A stretch of 64,000 bases of DNA from Christiangramia oceanisediminis (GCF_022570735.2 NZ_JANCNS010000003.1:558001-622000), one strand, 5' to 3'. Positions 9,058 to 18,969 are shown, counted from the first letter of the stretch. Notes: a model not told the origin generated them from the letters alone. A program made the numbers and translations.

Positions 9058-10002
9058 ATGAAAAAACATATTATCCTCCTAGCTTTATTATGCCTAAGCT
9101 GTTCCGACGATTTTGAAAATTCTCCTGAAAGAAAACCGGCTTTGAGGGATGAATGGACTGTTGAAAAACAAATTGAAAGCCCATTATCCGATATATGGGG
9201 TTTTGACGGTTGTTTATATGTAGTTGGTGGGCATAGAAATGAACTTAATAAAGCAGTTATATCATCCAAAGAAAATGAACAATGGATCATTAAGGAAAAT
9301 TACGAGGGTGAAATTATAATTCGGGACGTGGAAGGCAAGTCATGTAATGAAATCTATGCAGTAGGATCTGGAGGTAGACTATTTATTTTTAACGGTGACC
9401 GTTGGACTATTAGGACTTTTGAAAACACCAATTTCACTAATGTCAGTATCATACAAAATAAAATTTATTTAAGTGCTAGCAACGGTTTTTATTTGTACAG
9501 AAGTGGGGAATTAGTAAAAATCTTAGAGAAAGAGGTTCATTTTCAGGATGCCTGGGGTGACAATTATGGAAATTTATATGTAGTTGCCTATAGCGGCGAA
9601 AAAGATTTTATTTTTCATACAAATGGTGCAGAGTGGATAAACATGTTAGAGAACTCTGAATTTGAAGGAAGCTTTTTATCTTCCATAGAGGGATTTAATA
9701 ATAAAAATCTTTACGCCGGGGGTTCAGGGGGGAATTTACTTTTTTATAACGGAGAAAAGTGGACCAAAGTTTTAGAAGGTTTTGGTTCAATTAACGACCT
9801 GAAATTTTTTAGAGGAACAACTATGTATTTTGCAACCGGATCTACTATTAACCCTGGAAGAATATATAGTGTGAATGGAGGTTTCTATTCATTCGAATAT
9901 GAAACCAATGAAAGCATCAATGGCTTATGGATTGATGAAAATGTCGGTATTTATGCAGTAAATTCTGGAGGTAAAATAATATCGAATTTGATCAATCTTT
10001 GA
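9058..10002 (+). CDS. secreted propeller-like lipoprotein
   Basis: A 314-residue protein with a lipoprotein signal (MKKHIILLALLCLSCSDD, Cys at 15). The mature part shows recurring W/F-x-G and G-G-N/R-L blocks: YVVGGHRNE, YAVGSGGRLFIFNG, YAGGSGGNLLFYNG and YAVNSGGKI. These are typical of six- or seven-bladed beta-propellers of the YCF48/Kelch kind. The protein is probably anchored on the periplasmic side or the cell surface. No enzyme motif is visible, and it has no operon partner. Confidence 0.8.
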   Translation: MKKHIILLALLCLSCSDDFENSPERKPALRDEWTVEKQIESPLSDIWGFDGCLYVVGGHRNELNKAVISSKENEQWIIKENYEGEIIIRDVEGKSCNEIYAVGSGGRLFIFNGDRWTIRTFENTNFTNVSIIQNKIYLSASNGFYLYRSGELVKILEKEVHFQDAWGDNYGNLYVVAYSGEKDFIFHTNGAEWINMLENSEFEGSFLSSIEGFNNKNLYAGGSGGNLLFYNGEKWTKVLEGFGSINDLKFFRGTTMYFATGSTINPGRIYSVNGGFYSFEYETNESINGLWIDENVGIYAVNSGGKIISNLINL

Positions 10003-10527
10003 TGTCAAAACAAAACACCTTAATTGTTCGAAAGAAGATAAAATTTTCAAGATGATTGGAGGAAATCAAATGAAAAGGACTAAATGAATAAAGAATTCTA
10101 ACTCCGAATTATACGATTCCTTTTTATCAACATTTATCAGCTAATAACGAATTAAGTTTCAATCATTAAATCTCTTACATAGATCAAAAAATTAAAATCC
10201 CATTTTGATCCACCTCATTAACAATTTCAAAATATTTAAGCCTCACTTATAAAGGATTAATAAAGCTTGATTGACATTAGCTTAATATAATATTCATAGA
10301 TTTATATACCTAATAATTAGACTTTTAAGTCTGTTAAAACATAATAACTTTAAGCCTGAATAACATGCCTAAGTTCCGAATTTCTTTCCAAGAGAAGATC
10401 GATCATTTAAAGGTACACTTTCTGTGCATTCTATGGAAAACAAGGCTTTCTAAAATTCTATCACCCAATTTTCAGAAAGAGAAATCTCCCCGAAGAAGCC
10501 TAATAGCTAACCTATCCCCCATTATAT
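10003..10527. other. intergenic, 525 bp
   Basis: AT-rich with no recognisable RNA gene, terminator or repeat. A 58-codon frame (10365-10541) overlaps the start of the next gene; it is discussed under rejected items. The region presumably contains the promoter of the phosphoesterase operon. Confidence 0.5.
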
Positions 10528-11400
10528 ATGAAAAAACGTGAAGTTGAAGTTCTAGTACTTTCAGATATCCATTTGGGCACCTACGGCTGTCATGCTCAAG
10601 AACTACTGTTTTACCTTAGAACAATCAAACCTAAAATTGTAATTCTAAACGGTGATATTATTGATATGTGGCAATTCAATAAACGATACTGGCCAGAGAG
10701 CCACATGAAAATCATTAAACATATCACCGGTTATTTAACAAAGGACGTAGATGTTTATTACATCACCGGGAACCATGATGAAATGCTTAGGAAATTTGTT
10801 GGCTTTCAAATGGGATCCTTGAAAATAGTCAACAAGCTTGTATTGAATCTTGATGGTAAAAAAGCCTGGTTCTTTCATGGAGATGTCTTTGATGTGACCA
10901 TGAAACATTCCAAATGGGTGGCCAAATTGGGAGGAAAAGGTTATGACCTTCTCATCGTATTGAACCGACTTGTAAATCATCTGTCTGAAAAAATAGGACA
11001 GGGAAAAATATCGTTCTCAAAAAGGATCAAAAACGGGGTTAAATCTGCTGTCAAATTCATAAATGATTTTGAACAGGTTGCAGCCGATATTGCTATAGAT
11101 AACCAATATGATTATGTGGTTTGTGGCCATATTCACCATCCCGAAATCAAAACCATTTCAAATAATGAAGGATCGGTAAAATACCTGAATTCTGGAGACT
11201 GGGTGGAAAATCTAACCGCACTGGAATACAGCGATGGAGAATGGTCTATTTATAAGTTTTCTGAAGACCAAATAGCTAATGAAACTTTTAAAATGAAGCG
11301 AAATTGGGAGGAAGAACCAAAGCTTAACTCTACTATTCTATTTGAAAATCTGATGAAGGAATTCAACCTTCAAAAAAGTCCAGATAATGGCCAGTTTTAA
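10528..11400 (+). CDS. LpxH-like metallophosphoesterase
   Basis: A 290-residue calcineurin-like phosphoesterase of the UDP-2,3-diacylglucosamine diphosphatase type (COG2908-like). Metal ligands are visible in order: D13 and H15 (LSDIHLG), D43 (NGDIIDMW), N82-H83-D84 (GNHDE), HGD near residue 117, and GHIHHPE near 207. It may act on a nucleotide-linked or lipid-linked sugar pyrophosphate. The true lipid A LpxH is unlikely to sit here, next to a glycosyltransferase and a glycosidase. The next gene overlaps it by 14 bp, so the three genes form a coupled operon. Confidence 0.88.
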   Translation: MKKREVEVLVLSDIHLGTYGCHAQELLFYLRTIKPKIVILNGDIIDMWQFNKRYWPESHMKIIKHITGYLTKDVDVYYITGNHDEMLRKFVGFQMGSLKIVNKLVLNLDGKKAWFFHGDVFDVTMKHSKWVAKLGGKGYDLLIVLNRLVNHLSEKIGQGKISFSKRIKNGVKSAVKFINDFEQVAADIAIDNQYDYVVCGHIHHPEIKTISNNEGSVKYLNSGDWVENLTALEYSDGEWSIYKFSEDQIANETFKMKRNWEEEPKLNSTILFENLMKEFNLQKSPDNGQF

Positions 11401-12442
11401 AAATCTTAAGATTCTTTACGCCATTCAGGGAACTGGCAATGGCCACCTGTGTAGAGCAATCGACATCATACCCATTCTGAAGAATTATGCTGAAGTAGAT
11501 ATACTTATTAGTGGGATACAGGCAGATATTGAGCTGCCTTATGAAGTAACCTATCGCCTGAAGGGACTCAGTTTCATCTTTGGAAAAAAGGGAGGGGTTA
11601 ATATCTGGCAGACCTACCGTAAAAATCATTTGAAGTCGGTTTACAACGAGATAAAAGATCTGCCTGTTGAACAGTACGATCTGGTGATTAATGATTTTGA
11701 ACCAATTTCGGCCTGGGCCGCATTTTTAAAGAATAAGCCCTGTTTTGCTTTAAGTCATCAATCTGCAGTGCTGGATAAATCGGTTCCATTACCAGAAAAA
11801 AATGATTGGATGGGTAAATGGATCCTGAAAAATTACGCCCCGGCAACGGTAAAATTTGGTTTTCATTTCGAGGAATTCAATCAGCATATATTTACTCCGG
11901 TAATCAGAAAGCAAATCCGTGACCTGGAAACAACAAATAAAGGTCATTATACGGTTTACCTGCCGGCCTATTCAGATGAACGCATTATTAAAATACTTAA
12001 TACATTTCCCCAGGTTCAATGGGAGGTATTTTCCAAACATAATTCTCAGCAATATTCAATCGGCAATATTCATATTCACCCCGTAAATAATGAGACTTTT
12101 CTTAAAAGCTTTGCATCCTGTACCGGAATTATATGTGGTGCAGGTTTTGAAACTCCGGCTGAAGCCCTGTTCCTTCGGAAAAAATTACTAGTGATCCCTA
12201 TGAAGAATCAATTCGAGCAACATTGCAATGCGGCAGCTCTTAAGAAGATAGGAGTGCCAGTAATTCAAAATTTTAAAAGCAAGAATATTGAGGTAATTCA
12301 TAACTGGCTCAACAATCATGAAATATTAGAAATGAATTACCCTGATAGAACAGCTGAAATTATAGAAAATCTTCTTACCGATTTTCAACGAAATTATTCC
12401 AGAGAAACCCAAATGCAGGAAAAACTTTTGAAGACAGTCTAG
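11387..12442 (+). CDS. glycosyltransferase family protein (GT-B, MurG-like)
   Basis: A 351-residue protein with the N-terminal glycine loop of GT-B enzymes (YAIQGTGNGHLCRA, about residues 9-22). The C-terminal nucleotide-sugar site region reads ICGAGFETPAEALFLRKKLLVIP, then NQFEQHCNAAALKKIGV. This architecture matches the MJ1255-like family (Glyco_trans_1_3). It overlaps the phosphoesterase by 14 bp, and its TAG stop abuts the ATG of the GH1 gene. Donor and acceptor are unknown; a glycolipid is a reasonable guess. Confidence 0.85.
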   Translation: MASFKNLKILYAIQGTGNGHLCRAIDIIPILKNYAEVDILISGIQADIELPYEVTYRLKGLSFIFGKKGGVNIWQTYRKNHLKSVYNEIKDLPVEQYDLVINDFEPISAWAAFLKNKPCFALSHQSAVLDKSVPLPEKNDWMGKWILKNYAPATVKFGFHFEEFNQHIFTPVIRKQIRDLETTNKGHYTVYLPAYSDERIIKILNTFPQVQWEVFSKHNSQQYSIGNIHIHPVNNETFLKSFASCTGIICGAGFETPAEALFLRKKLLVIPMKNQFEQHCNAAALKKIGVPVIQNFKSKNIEVIHNWLNNHEILEMNYPDRTAEIIENLLTDFQRNYSRETQMQEKLLKTV

Positions 12443-13837
12443 ATGTATTTAAAATATAGTAGCTATAAGTCTGCAAATAGCTTTGTAAAAGATGATTTTG
12501 GAAAGGATTTTCATTGGGGTGTGTCAACTGCTGCTTTTCAAACAGAGGGAAGTCCCATAGCCGATGGGAAAGGACTTTCCATTTGGGATGTTTTTTCAAC
12601 AAAAAAAGGCAGGATTTATCAAAATCAAAATGCTGAAGTAGCCTGTGATTTCTATCATCGATATGAGGAAGATATCAAACTCATGGCTGAAATGAATATT
12701 CCGAATTTCAGGTTTTCAGTTTCGTGGTCAAGGATCATCCCTGCAGGGACTGGAACTATTAATCAGGCTGGTATTGATTTTTACAACAAGGTTATAGATT
12801 GTTGCCTTGTAAACGGAGTTGAACCCTGGATAACGCTATATCACTGGGATCTACCTAACATCCTTGAGGAAAAAGGAGGCTGGACAAACAGGAAAATTCT
12901 TGAATGGTTTAGCGAATATGTAACGGTTTGCGCTCAGAAATTTGGAGATAGAGTAAAACACTGGATGGTACTTAATGAACCTCTGGTATTTACCGGAGCG
13001 GGATATTTCCTTGGTTTACATGCGCCAGGAAAGAAAGGAATAAAGAACTTTTTGCCAGCAGTTCATCATGCAGCCTTGTGTCAAAGTATTGGAGGCAGAA
13101 TACTCAAAAGAATAATCCGCGATTCCCGGATAGGTACTACCTTTTCATCTACCCTGATAGAACCTTACCGAAAAAATAAAAAAGATGAAAACGCGGCAAT
13201 AAGAGTCGATGCCCTGGTAAATCGTCTGTTTATTGAGCCAAGCCTGGGAATGGGATACCCAACCATGGAACTTCCATTTCTGAAGAAAATTGATAAGTAT
13301 AAGCATAAGGGTGATGAGGAATTACTGAAATTCGATTTTGATTTTATAGGAATACAGAATTATACCCGTGAGATCATTAAAAAGTCCTGGTTCGTTCCAT
13401 TCATCAAAGCTACTAATGTGAAGGCCGAAAAACGAAAAGTACCTACAACACAAATGGGCTGGGAAGTTTATCCTCCTTCGATTTATGAAATACTTCGAAA
13501 ATTCGGGAATTATGACCAATCTAAGGAATTGATAGTGACTGAAAATGGAGCAGCCTTTCCTGACCATTTAACTGATGGAAATGTAAATGATACCAATCGA
13601 AAAAAATTCATCAAAAAACACTTACAGGAAGTACTTAGAGCAAAAAAAGAAGGTGTAAATGTCAGGGGATATTTTGTGTGGAGTTTTACCGATAATTTTG
13701 AGTGGGCGGAAGGTTACAAACCAAGATTCGGTTTAGTCTATATCGATTACAAAACCCAAAAACGCAGTATTAAAAGCAGTGGGATTTGGTACAGTGAATT
13801 TTTAAAAAATGCTAGCAGCCTTAGAGTGCTAAAATGA
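12443..13837 (+). CDS. glycoside hydrolase family 1 (beta-glucosidase-like)
   Basis: A 464-residue TIM-barrel enzyme, normal length for GH1. The N-terminal substrate motif FHWGVSTAAFQTEG (about 23-36), acid/base E179 in LNEP, nucleophile E367 in TENGA, and the terminal YFVWSFTDNFEWAEGY block are all present. There is no signal peptide, so it acts in the cytoplasm. It begins at the base after the glycosyltransferase stop. Either it trims a product of that glycosyltransferase or it hydrolyses imported beta-glucosides. A phospho-specific loop could not be identified. Confidence 0.95.
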   Translation: MYLKYSSYKSANSFVKDDFGKDFHWGVSTAAFQTEGSPIADGKGLSIWDVFSTKKGRIYQNQNAEVACDFYHRYEEDIKLMAEMNIPNFRFSVSWSRIIPAGTGTINQAGIDFYNKVIDCCLVNGVEPWITLYHWDLPNILEEKGGWTNRKILEWFSEYVTVCAQKFGDRVKHWMVLNEPLVFTGAGYFLGLHAPGKKGIKNFLPAVHHAALCQSIGGRILKRIIRDSRIGTTFSSTLIEPYRKNKKDENAAIRVDALVNRLFIEPSLGMGYPTMELPFLKKIDKYKHKGDEELLKFDFDFIGIQNYTREIIKKSWFVPFIKATNVKAEKRKVPTTQMGWEVYPPSIYEILRKFGNYDQSKELIVTENGAAFPDHLTDGNVNDTNRKKFIKKHLQEVLRAKKEGVNVRGYFVWSFTDNFEWAEGYKPRFGLVYIDYKTQKRSIKSSGIWYSEFLKNASSLRVLK

Positions 13838-13943
13838 TGTAAAAAATAAAAATTTAATACTGAGTTTTCTTTAGCAGTTGATCCATAATATTCTCTAAAC
13901 ACATTTTCGATGATACTCTTTTACCTTTAAATAAACCGTTAGA

Positions 13944-14207
13944 GTGACCATTCAGAAATTCTTTTTTAAAGTACTATCTTTACCATTATTTAATACTGAA
14001 AAAGTGTACTGTTTTTATCTTGAGAAAAAGCAGCGTCTTGGGTTTCAGAAGATCCATACCAAGGATTGCGAATTACTTCCAGAAAAAAAGGCTCGATTTA
14101 AACTAGGTTATTTCGATAATTACGAAGAGCTTATTGATCATGCAAAAAATGAATACGGAGATGTGAAACTCTGTGAGCTTTGTTGTAATACCGAAGCTGA
14201 ATCGTAA
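13944..14207 (+). CDS. conserved small protein with C-terminal CxxC pair
   Basis: An 87-residue frame from GTG at 13944; no ATG lies upstream in frame, and the exact start is uncertain. The conserved-looking core KIHTKDCELLPEKKARFKLG is followed by YEELIDHAKNEYG and a KLCELCC ending. The spaced Cys residues could bind zinc. It resembles short uncharacterised Bacteroidota proteins. It ends just before a bidirectional terminator, and no function is assigned. Confidence 0.6.
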   Translation: MTIQKFFFKVLSLPLFNTEKVYCFYLEKKQRLGFQKIHTKDCELLPEKKARFKLGYFDNYEELIDHAKNEYGDVKLCELCCNTEAES

Positions 14208-14247
14208 TAAAAAAGACCAGATTTTAATCAACTAGAAAATACCAATT

Positions 14248-14274
14248 AAAAACCCCTTGATTACAGGGGTTTTT
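14248..14274. terminator. bidirectional terminator between convergent genes
   Basis: AAAACCCCT / AGGGGTTTT arms with a 7-nt loop, flanked by A-tract on the left and T-tract on the right. It lies between the 87-residue protein gene and the convergent cytochrome c peroxidase gene, whose stop codon falls in the loop. Confidence 0.85.
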
Positions 14275-16075
14275 CGTTTTGAAATCTTTTGTCGGTAAGG
14301 CTTTCCATAAAAGCAATAATGGCTTCCATCTCCTCTTCGTTTAAATCAAGAGAGTCTGGAGGGAGGGTTTGATATTCCTCAATAATCCCCAGGCCGGCTC
14401 CACCTCCGTTATTGTAAAACTCCATCACCTGCTCTAAATTAGTGTACACTCCATTATGCATATACGGTGCAGTAAGGGCAATATTTCTCAATGTTGGTGT
14501 CTTGAAGAAAAATTTTCTGCTTTCTGTTTTCATTAAGGTATACCTTCCCAGATCTGGATCTATTGAAGAGTTAGCTGATGTATCTTTTGGAACTCCCAAC
14601 AGTTCCATTTCTGTATCGAGAAATTCAGGAGGGATCGTTCCATTAAAAACAGGAGCGAAATGGCAGGTAGCGCATTTTGCCTTTCCCATGAATAGGTTGA
14701 AGCCTTTAATCTCCTGGCTACTCAAACTATTCTCAATCCCATTTATATTATTATCGAATTTCGAATTAAACGGCATAAGGTCCCTGATATAACTAGCGAT
14801 AGCATTCCTGATATTCCCATGTGTAGCGCCTCGCTTATATAATTTATCAAACTCTTTTACGTAAGTAGAATCTGAAGCAACGGTTTCACTAAACTTTTCA
14901 AGGTCTGAATGGAATTCATTTTCTGCGTTAATAACCGCCACAATTTGTTTCTCCAGTCCTCGCGACCGATTATCATAAAAGAATGCTTTTTGAAGAGCCG
15001 CATAACCCAGTGTTGGAGTATTCCTGATCTGACCTTCAAATTTGGTAAGGCCATCGGTAAAAGCTTTATCAGCCTGATGACAGGTAGCACAGCTCATCGT
15101 TTTTGTATTTGAAAGGCTGGAATCCTCGAACAATCTTTTTCCAAGTTCAGCCTTAGCCTCGGTAAACTGATTATTTCTGTTATAAGCTGTAAAATAATCC
15201 AGGTTAAATGTCTGCCTTTCAAAAAGGCTTTCAGCATCTATACCGATTGGCAAACCAACCGGAAAATCTGCATTCCAGTCTTCCCTGGTCCTTTTCCATA
15301 ATTCTAGCTGCATATGAGTATGGTCCTTTATAAAGCTGTATCGATCGAAATCATTAAAATTCGTGTCTAAACTTTGAATGCTTCGCTCAATTTCGGTCTT
15401 CCATGATTCATATAGATCAGGCCTTTTAAACTCAGATTTAAAAATTTCCAAAATATGACCAATCGAGGTGTATACGATTCCTGCTTCCTGAAGCGAGCGC
15501 TCCAGCACCGGAGAATCAAATCCCGTTATTCCCAGGGTACTAATCCTTATTATCTCATCGCGAATCAACCATAGAATATGGTAATTTTGAAAATTGAATT
15601 CCGTATTCTGCTGAATAAAATTCATCCTGTTCCTGGTACTTGAAATTGCCTTCTGAAGTGCTTCAGGATCTATAGATTCTGCAAAAAGATTCTCCTCGAT
15701 TACCTGGTATCCAAAAGGTTCAAAGCTTTTAATGTTGGTTTCATCTTCCTCCTCAACCTTGAGAATATTGGGAGCATTCAATGCCTTATAGGTTTTCTTT
15801 TCAGCGAAAGCCAGAATAGCCTCTGCTTGCTTAAATGAATTGCGGCTTTGAATATAAAAGTGTTTTTTCCTCTCAATTTCATTTTCGGCCTGGAGACTGT
15901 CTAGGTATATAACGCTTCTTTTGATTTGATCCAGGTAATAATTTTCCAGTTTTTTTACCGGAGGCAATTCAGCATATTCTGTATCCTGACTTTCTTTACA
16001 GGAAATCAGGAATAGGAAAAGGCATGGAAATACCCATGCCTTAATAGTTTGTTTTTTGAACATTTTTAAGCTCAT
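14261..16075 (-). CDS. di-haem cytochrome c peroxidase family lipoprotein
   Basis: A 604-residue lipoprotein (signal ending LFLISCKES). The C-terminal half has the two haem c sites of bacterial CcpA/MauG-type peroxidases: CATCHQ near residue 328 and CATCHF near 476. It also has the conserved TPTLGYAALQKAFFYDNR and TPTLRNIALTAPYMHNG blocks. An additional helical N-terminal region of about 260 residues is usual in long Bacteroidota members and lacks a known catalytic motif. It acts in the periplasm on peroxide or as a MauG-like oxidase. It starts 1 bp after the PhoX-like gene, hence co-transcribed. Confidence 0.9.
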   Translation of the reverse strand: MSLKMFKKQTIKAWVFPCLFLFLISCKESQDTEYAELPPVKKLENYYLDQIKRSVIYLDSLQAENEIERKKHFYIQSRNSFKQAEAILAFAEKKTYKALNAPNILKVEEEDETNIKSFEPFGYQVIEENLFAESIDPEALQKAISSTRNRMNFIQQNTEFNFQNYHILWLIRDEIIRISTLGITGFDSPVLERSLQEAGIVYTSIGHILEIFKSEFKRPDLYESWKTEIERSIQSLDTNFNDFDRYSFIKDHTHMQLELWKRTREDWNADFPVGLPIGIDAESLFERQTFNLDYFTAYNRNNQFTEAKAELGKRLFEDSSLSNTKTMSCATCHQADKAFTDGLTKFEGQIRNTPTLGYAALQKAFFYDNRSRGLEKQIVAVINAENEFHSDLEKFSETVASDSTYVKEFDKLYKRGATHGNIRNAIASYIRDLMPFNSKFDNNINGIENSLSSQEIKGFNLFMGKAKCATCHFAPVFNGTIPPEFLDTEMELLGVPKDTSANSSIDPDLGRYTLMKTESRKFFFKTPTLRNIALTAPYMHNGVYTNLEQVMEFYNNGGGAGLGIIEEYQTLPPDSLDLNEEEMEAIIAFMESLTDKRFQNEKPL

Positions 16076-16076
16076 T

Positions 16077-17570
16077 TTATCTGTCTAATCCTTTTAGCAC
16101 GTATAACTGGCTTCCCTCATTTGAATATGCTGCATTGGTAGAGGTATCTGTAAACGAAGCATCTTCCCAGCCATGGTTTTGAGTGATCAAAAGAAACATA
16201 TCCTTAACTCCAACAGTTTCAGAAATATCGATCATCCCGGTTATTTCCCAGGTATTATCGGTGGTTCCATATCCCATTGATGCAGCCAGTTCCTGGTCAC
16301 ATTCAAGTACCGTTCTTAGTTTGCCGGTCTCAAGATCATATTGGTACAGGCGTGCGAAATGATTTTTAAGAGGATTAGGATCATTGCCATAATTAGGATC
16401 CTCCTGGATATAAGCATAATTTTCGGTTACCACGATATTATCAGGGCTTAGGAATGTTTTAGCTTCCCCTTCCAGGTTATCTCCGTCAAGTACGCAAGTG
16501 ATTTTTCCTGGCGCGGTAGGATCGTTTTCATTTAATTCCAGTTTGTAAACTCTACCATAAATGGTAGCCGCATCATCAGTAAAATCGCTGTCTCTTCTTC
16601 CGGTCACACAGAAATAGATCTCTCTTTGGTTTTTGGCTGAACCTCTTCTCCAGTCGATATCTTCAAGTCTTGTAAAGCCCATCACACCTTTGGCATCGGC
16701 TTCCATTTCAAGCTCTTCAAGGGTTTGTCCAGTTAATTCCACAAATTCCATATCATAGGATTGACCTTCCAGCATTTCAGCTTCCTGGCCAACTTCGAAA
16801 CCTGGCACTTTCAGACCATAAAGTTTTCCGTTGTTGAAACTTCCTGCATCTGAAACATACATTCCCAATTGGCCAGATGGTTCATCACCAGATGAATCGT
16901 CATCTCCAATAAAGGTTACAGTTTTACCTGGATAAGCATCTCTTCCGATTGGCACTGCATTTTCAACAGTCCACTGACCCATCCCGTTAATGATATCAGC
17001 AGTAGAGGCATTAGCAGCATCCTTGTTTGGATCTAGTTGGAAAACTTTCCCTGGATTTCCGGAAATTGACCATTCACCACCGGAAAGATAAACAGGAGAA
17101 AAGAATCCATTTTCTTCGGTTACCAGGGTTCCTGAACATTGAGCTACATTTCCGGTTGCAGTAGCATTAAGGATATATTCACCGCTAATAGGTTTTAAGC
17201 CTGCATCTAGCTGGATCCTGGCTACAGAGAAATCGGCCTCGATATTATTGATCAATGTAAAAGTTCCGTCAGGATTTCTTAATAGTCCTGCACCGTCGGC
17301 CATAGAACCATAAATGAAGTCGGTGTTTTTTCCAGTGGTAGGAAGCACATCTTCAGAAGACAAGATAGGATAAGCCTTTACTCTTCGGAACTGAGGTTCG
17401 ATCTTAAGAAAGGATGGAGTTTCAGAATAGGCTTTTAAAGGAGCCATTTCTGGACGAATACCTTTGAGTTTAAGATCTGCTGAAGTTTCTTCAAAAGCAG
17501 ACTGATCCTCGGTACAGGAAGTGAAGCAAATTAATCCTGCAAGAGCGAGGATCGAGAGATTTGATTTCAT
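16077..17570 (-). CDS. PhoX-like (DUF839) secreted beta-propeller protein
   Basis: A 497-residue lipoprotein (LICFTSCTED). The C-terminal half carries motifs resembling PhoX alkaline phosphatases: FTRLEDIDWRRG (compare F-x-R-P-E-D), GRVYKLELN, and SPDNIVVTENYAYIQEDPN (compare PDN then ED). These are metal-cofactor positions in PhoX. The glutamates and aspartates seem kept, but the arginine after FTR is followed by L rather than P. It could be a phosphatase or a binding propeller. It is the first gene of a two-gene operon with a cytochrome c peroxidase, an unusual pairing. Confidence 0.65.
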   Translation of the reverse strand: MKSNLSILALAGLICFTSCTEDQSAFEETSADLKLKGIRPEMAPLKAYSETPSFLKIEPQFRRVKAYPILSSEDVLPTTGKNTDFIYGSMADGAGLLRNPDGTFTLINNIEADFSVARIQLDAGLKPISGEYILNATATGNVAQCSGTLVTEENGFFSPVYLSGGEWSISGNPGKVFQLDPNKDAANASTADIINGMGQWTVENAVPIGRDAYPGKTVTFIGDDDSSGDEPSGQLGMYVSDAGSFNNGKLYGLKVPGFEVGQEAEMLEGQSYDMEFVELTGQTLEELEMEADAKGVMGFTRLEDIDWRRGSAKNQREIYFCVTGRRDSDFTDDAATIYGRVYKLELNENDPTAPGKITCVLDGDNLEGEAKTFLSPDNIVVTENYAYIQEDPNYGNDPNPLKNHFARLYQYDLETGKLRTVLECDQELAASMGYGTTDNTWEITGMIDISETVGVKDMFLLITQNHGWEDASFTDTSTNAAYSNEGSQLYVLKGLDR

Positions 17571-17807
17571 AATTAAATTGGTTTTAAGTTTACAGGAATA
17601 AAAGTACTTTCAGGCTTCTTGAAGGTGTTTAATTAAAAATCATTTGATCTTAAATTAATGGCTACCTATATGTTACCCAGATTAACTCATTATTAAAATC
17701 TAAAATCGAATAGTCTTCAGGATTTAAATTATTTGGGAATGGCCTACATTTATATTTCACCTGATTCTTACTCAATAGGAAATTCCATTAAAATCTGAAC
17801 CACTATC

Positions 17808-18740
17808 ATGATCAAATTCTTTCTTCTCAGTTTCCTTTTCTTAGTTTTTTCCTGCAAAAAAAATCACGAAAGAGCTTCAGAAGCTTATTCCGGAGAACAG
17901 GAAATTGAAATTCATGGCCATAGAGGTAGCAGGGGAACCATGCCCGAAAACACCATTCAGGGATTTATAGCGGCAATTAATGACAGCGCAGATGTACTGG
18001 AAATGGACGTGGTAATTTCGAATGATAAAAAAGTAGTGGTTTCCCACGAAGCCTATATGGCTTCCAAATTCGTTTTGCTTCCAAATGGAAATATAATTCA
18101 GCCAAAAGATGAACGTAAGTTCAATCTTTACGAAATGAGTTATGATAGTATTCAAAAATTCGAAACAGGCTTAAAAGAGGATCAGGGATTTCCCGACCAG
18201 AAAAAAATATCAACTTATAAACCCTTGCTTTCGGAAGTTATAGATAGTGTTGAAGAGTATATTCGAAATAATGAAATTGCTCCAGTGAGATATAATATTG
18301 AGATAAAATCAGATCCACGCGATTATAAAGAATATCAACCGGAACCCGAAGAATTTGTAGAATTGGTGATGAAACTTATTCAAAGTAAAAACATAGAAAA
18401 CAGGTATAGTATTCAATCCTTTGACACGAATATACTTGAGATTTTAAATGAAAAATACCCGAAAGTGCCACTGGTTTATCTGGTATATAAACCAGGAATA
18501 TCTAATAATCTTGAACAACTTTCTTTCGTACCAGACATTTATAGCCCAGAGTATAATCTGATTACCACCAAGGCTTTTGTAGACACCGTCAAGAGAAAAA
18601 ATATGAAATTGATTCCGTGGACGGTTAACGATAGCCTTGCCATAAAGAGAATGAAATCCTTTGGTGTAGATGGGATTATTTCAGATTATCCTAACCGGGT
18701 TTATAATTTGCTTCAGAATGATATTTCAAAAAAGAATTAA
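17808..18740 (+). CDS. glycerophosphodiester phosphodiesterase lipoprotein
   Basis: A 310-residue GDPD-family enzyme with a lipoprotein signal (FLFLVFSCKKN). The active-site start HGHRGSRGTMPENT (about 37-50) gives the catalytic His and the metal Glu. EMDVVISNDKKVVVSHE follows, with the second metal ligands and catalytic His. IPWTVND and GVDGIISDYP close the barrel. It hydrolyses glycerophosphodiesters to glycerol 3-phosphate and an alcohol in the periplasm, for phosphate or carbon recovery. It is a single gene. Confidence 0.93.
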   Translation: MIKFFLLSFLFLVFSCKKNHERASEAYSGEQEIEIHGHRGSRGTMPENTIQGFIAAINDSADVLEMDVVISNDKKVVVSHEAYMASKFVLLPNGNIIQPKDERKFNLYEMSYDSIQKFETGLKEDQGFPDQKKISTYKPLLSEVIDSVEEYIRNNEIAPVRYNIEIKSDPRDYKEYQPEPEEFVELVMKLIQSKNIENRYSIQSFDTNILEILNEKYPKVPLVYLVYKPGISNNLEQLSFVPDIYSPEYNLITTKAFVDTVKRKNMKLIPWTVNDSLAIKRMKSFGVDGIISDYPNRVYNLLQNDISKKN

Positions 18741-18749
18741 AAATGGAAA

Positions 18750-18767
18750 AGCCCCTCGGTAGGGGCT
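18750..18767 (+). terminator. hairpin downstream of the GDPD gene
   Basis: Perfect 7-bp stem AGCCCCT/AGGGGCT with CGGT loop, 10 bp after the GDPD stop. It lacks a clear T-tract, so termination efficiency is uncertain. Confidence 0.55.
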
Positions 18768-18969
18768 AAACCTGCTTATATACCGAATGGCAAAGCGGCT
18801 ATCTAGGAAGGGGAATGCTATACTTCAAAATTAGGTGTTTTAAAAGTGAGTATTGTTAGTTTTATTTTATTTAAAACTTAAATTTTCAACCTGTTATTCA
18901 AGATTAGTCATTTAAATTCCACTAGCTAATTTTCATTGCTTTCTATATAAAATTACCCCACTATAAAAA

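Noticed and set aside
10365-10541. 58-codon frame (MPKFRISFQEKIDHL...) overlapping the phosphoesterase start by 14 bp
   Set aside because: Overlap resembles coupling and the peptide is basic, but no domain, conservation or promoter evidence is visible; left as undecided and not listed as a gene.
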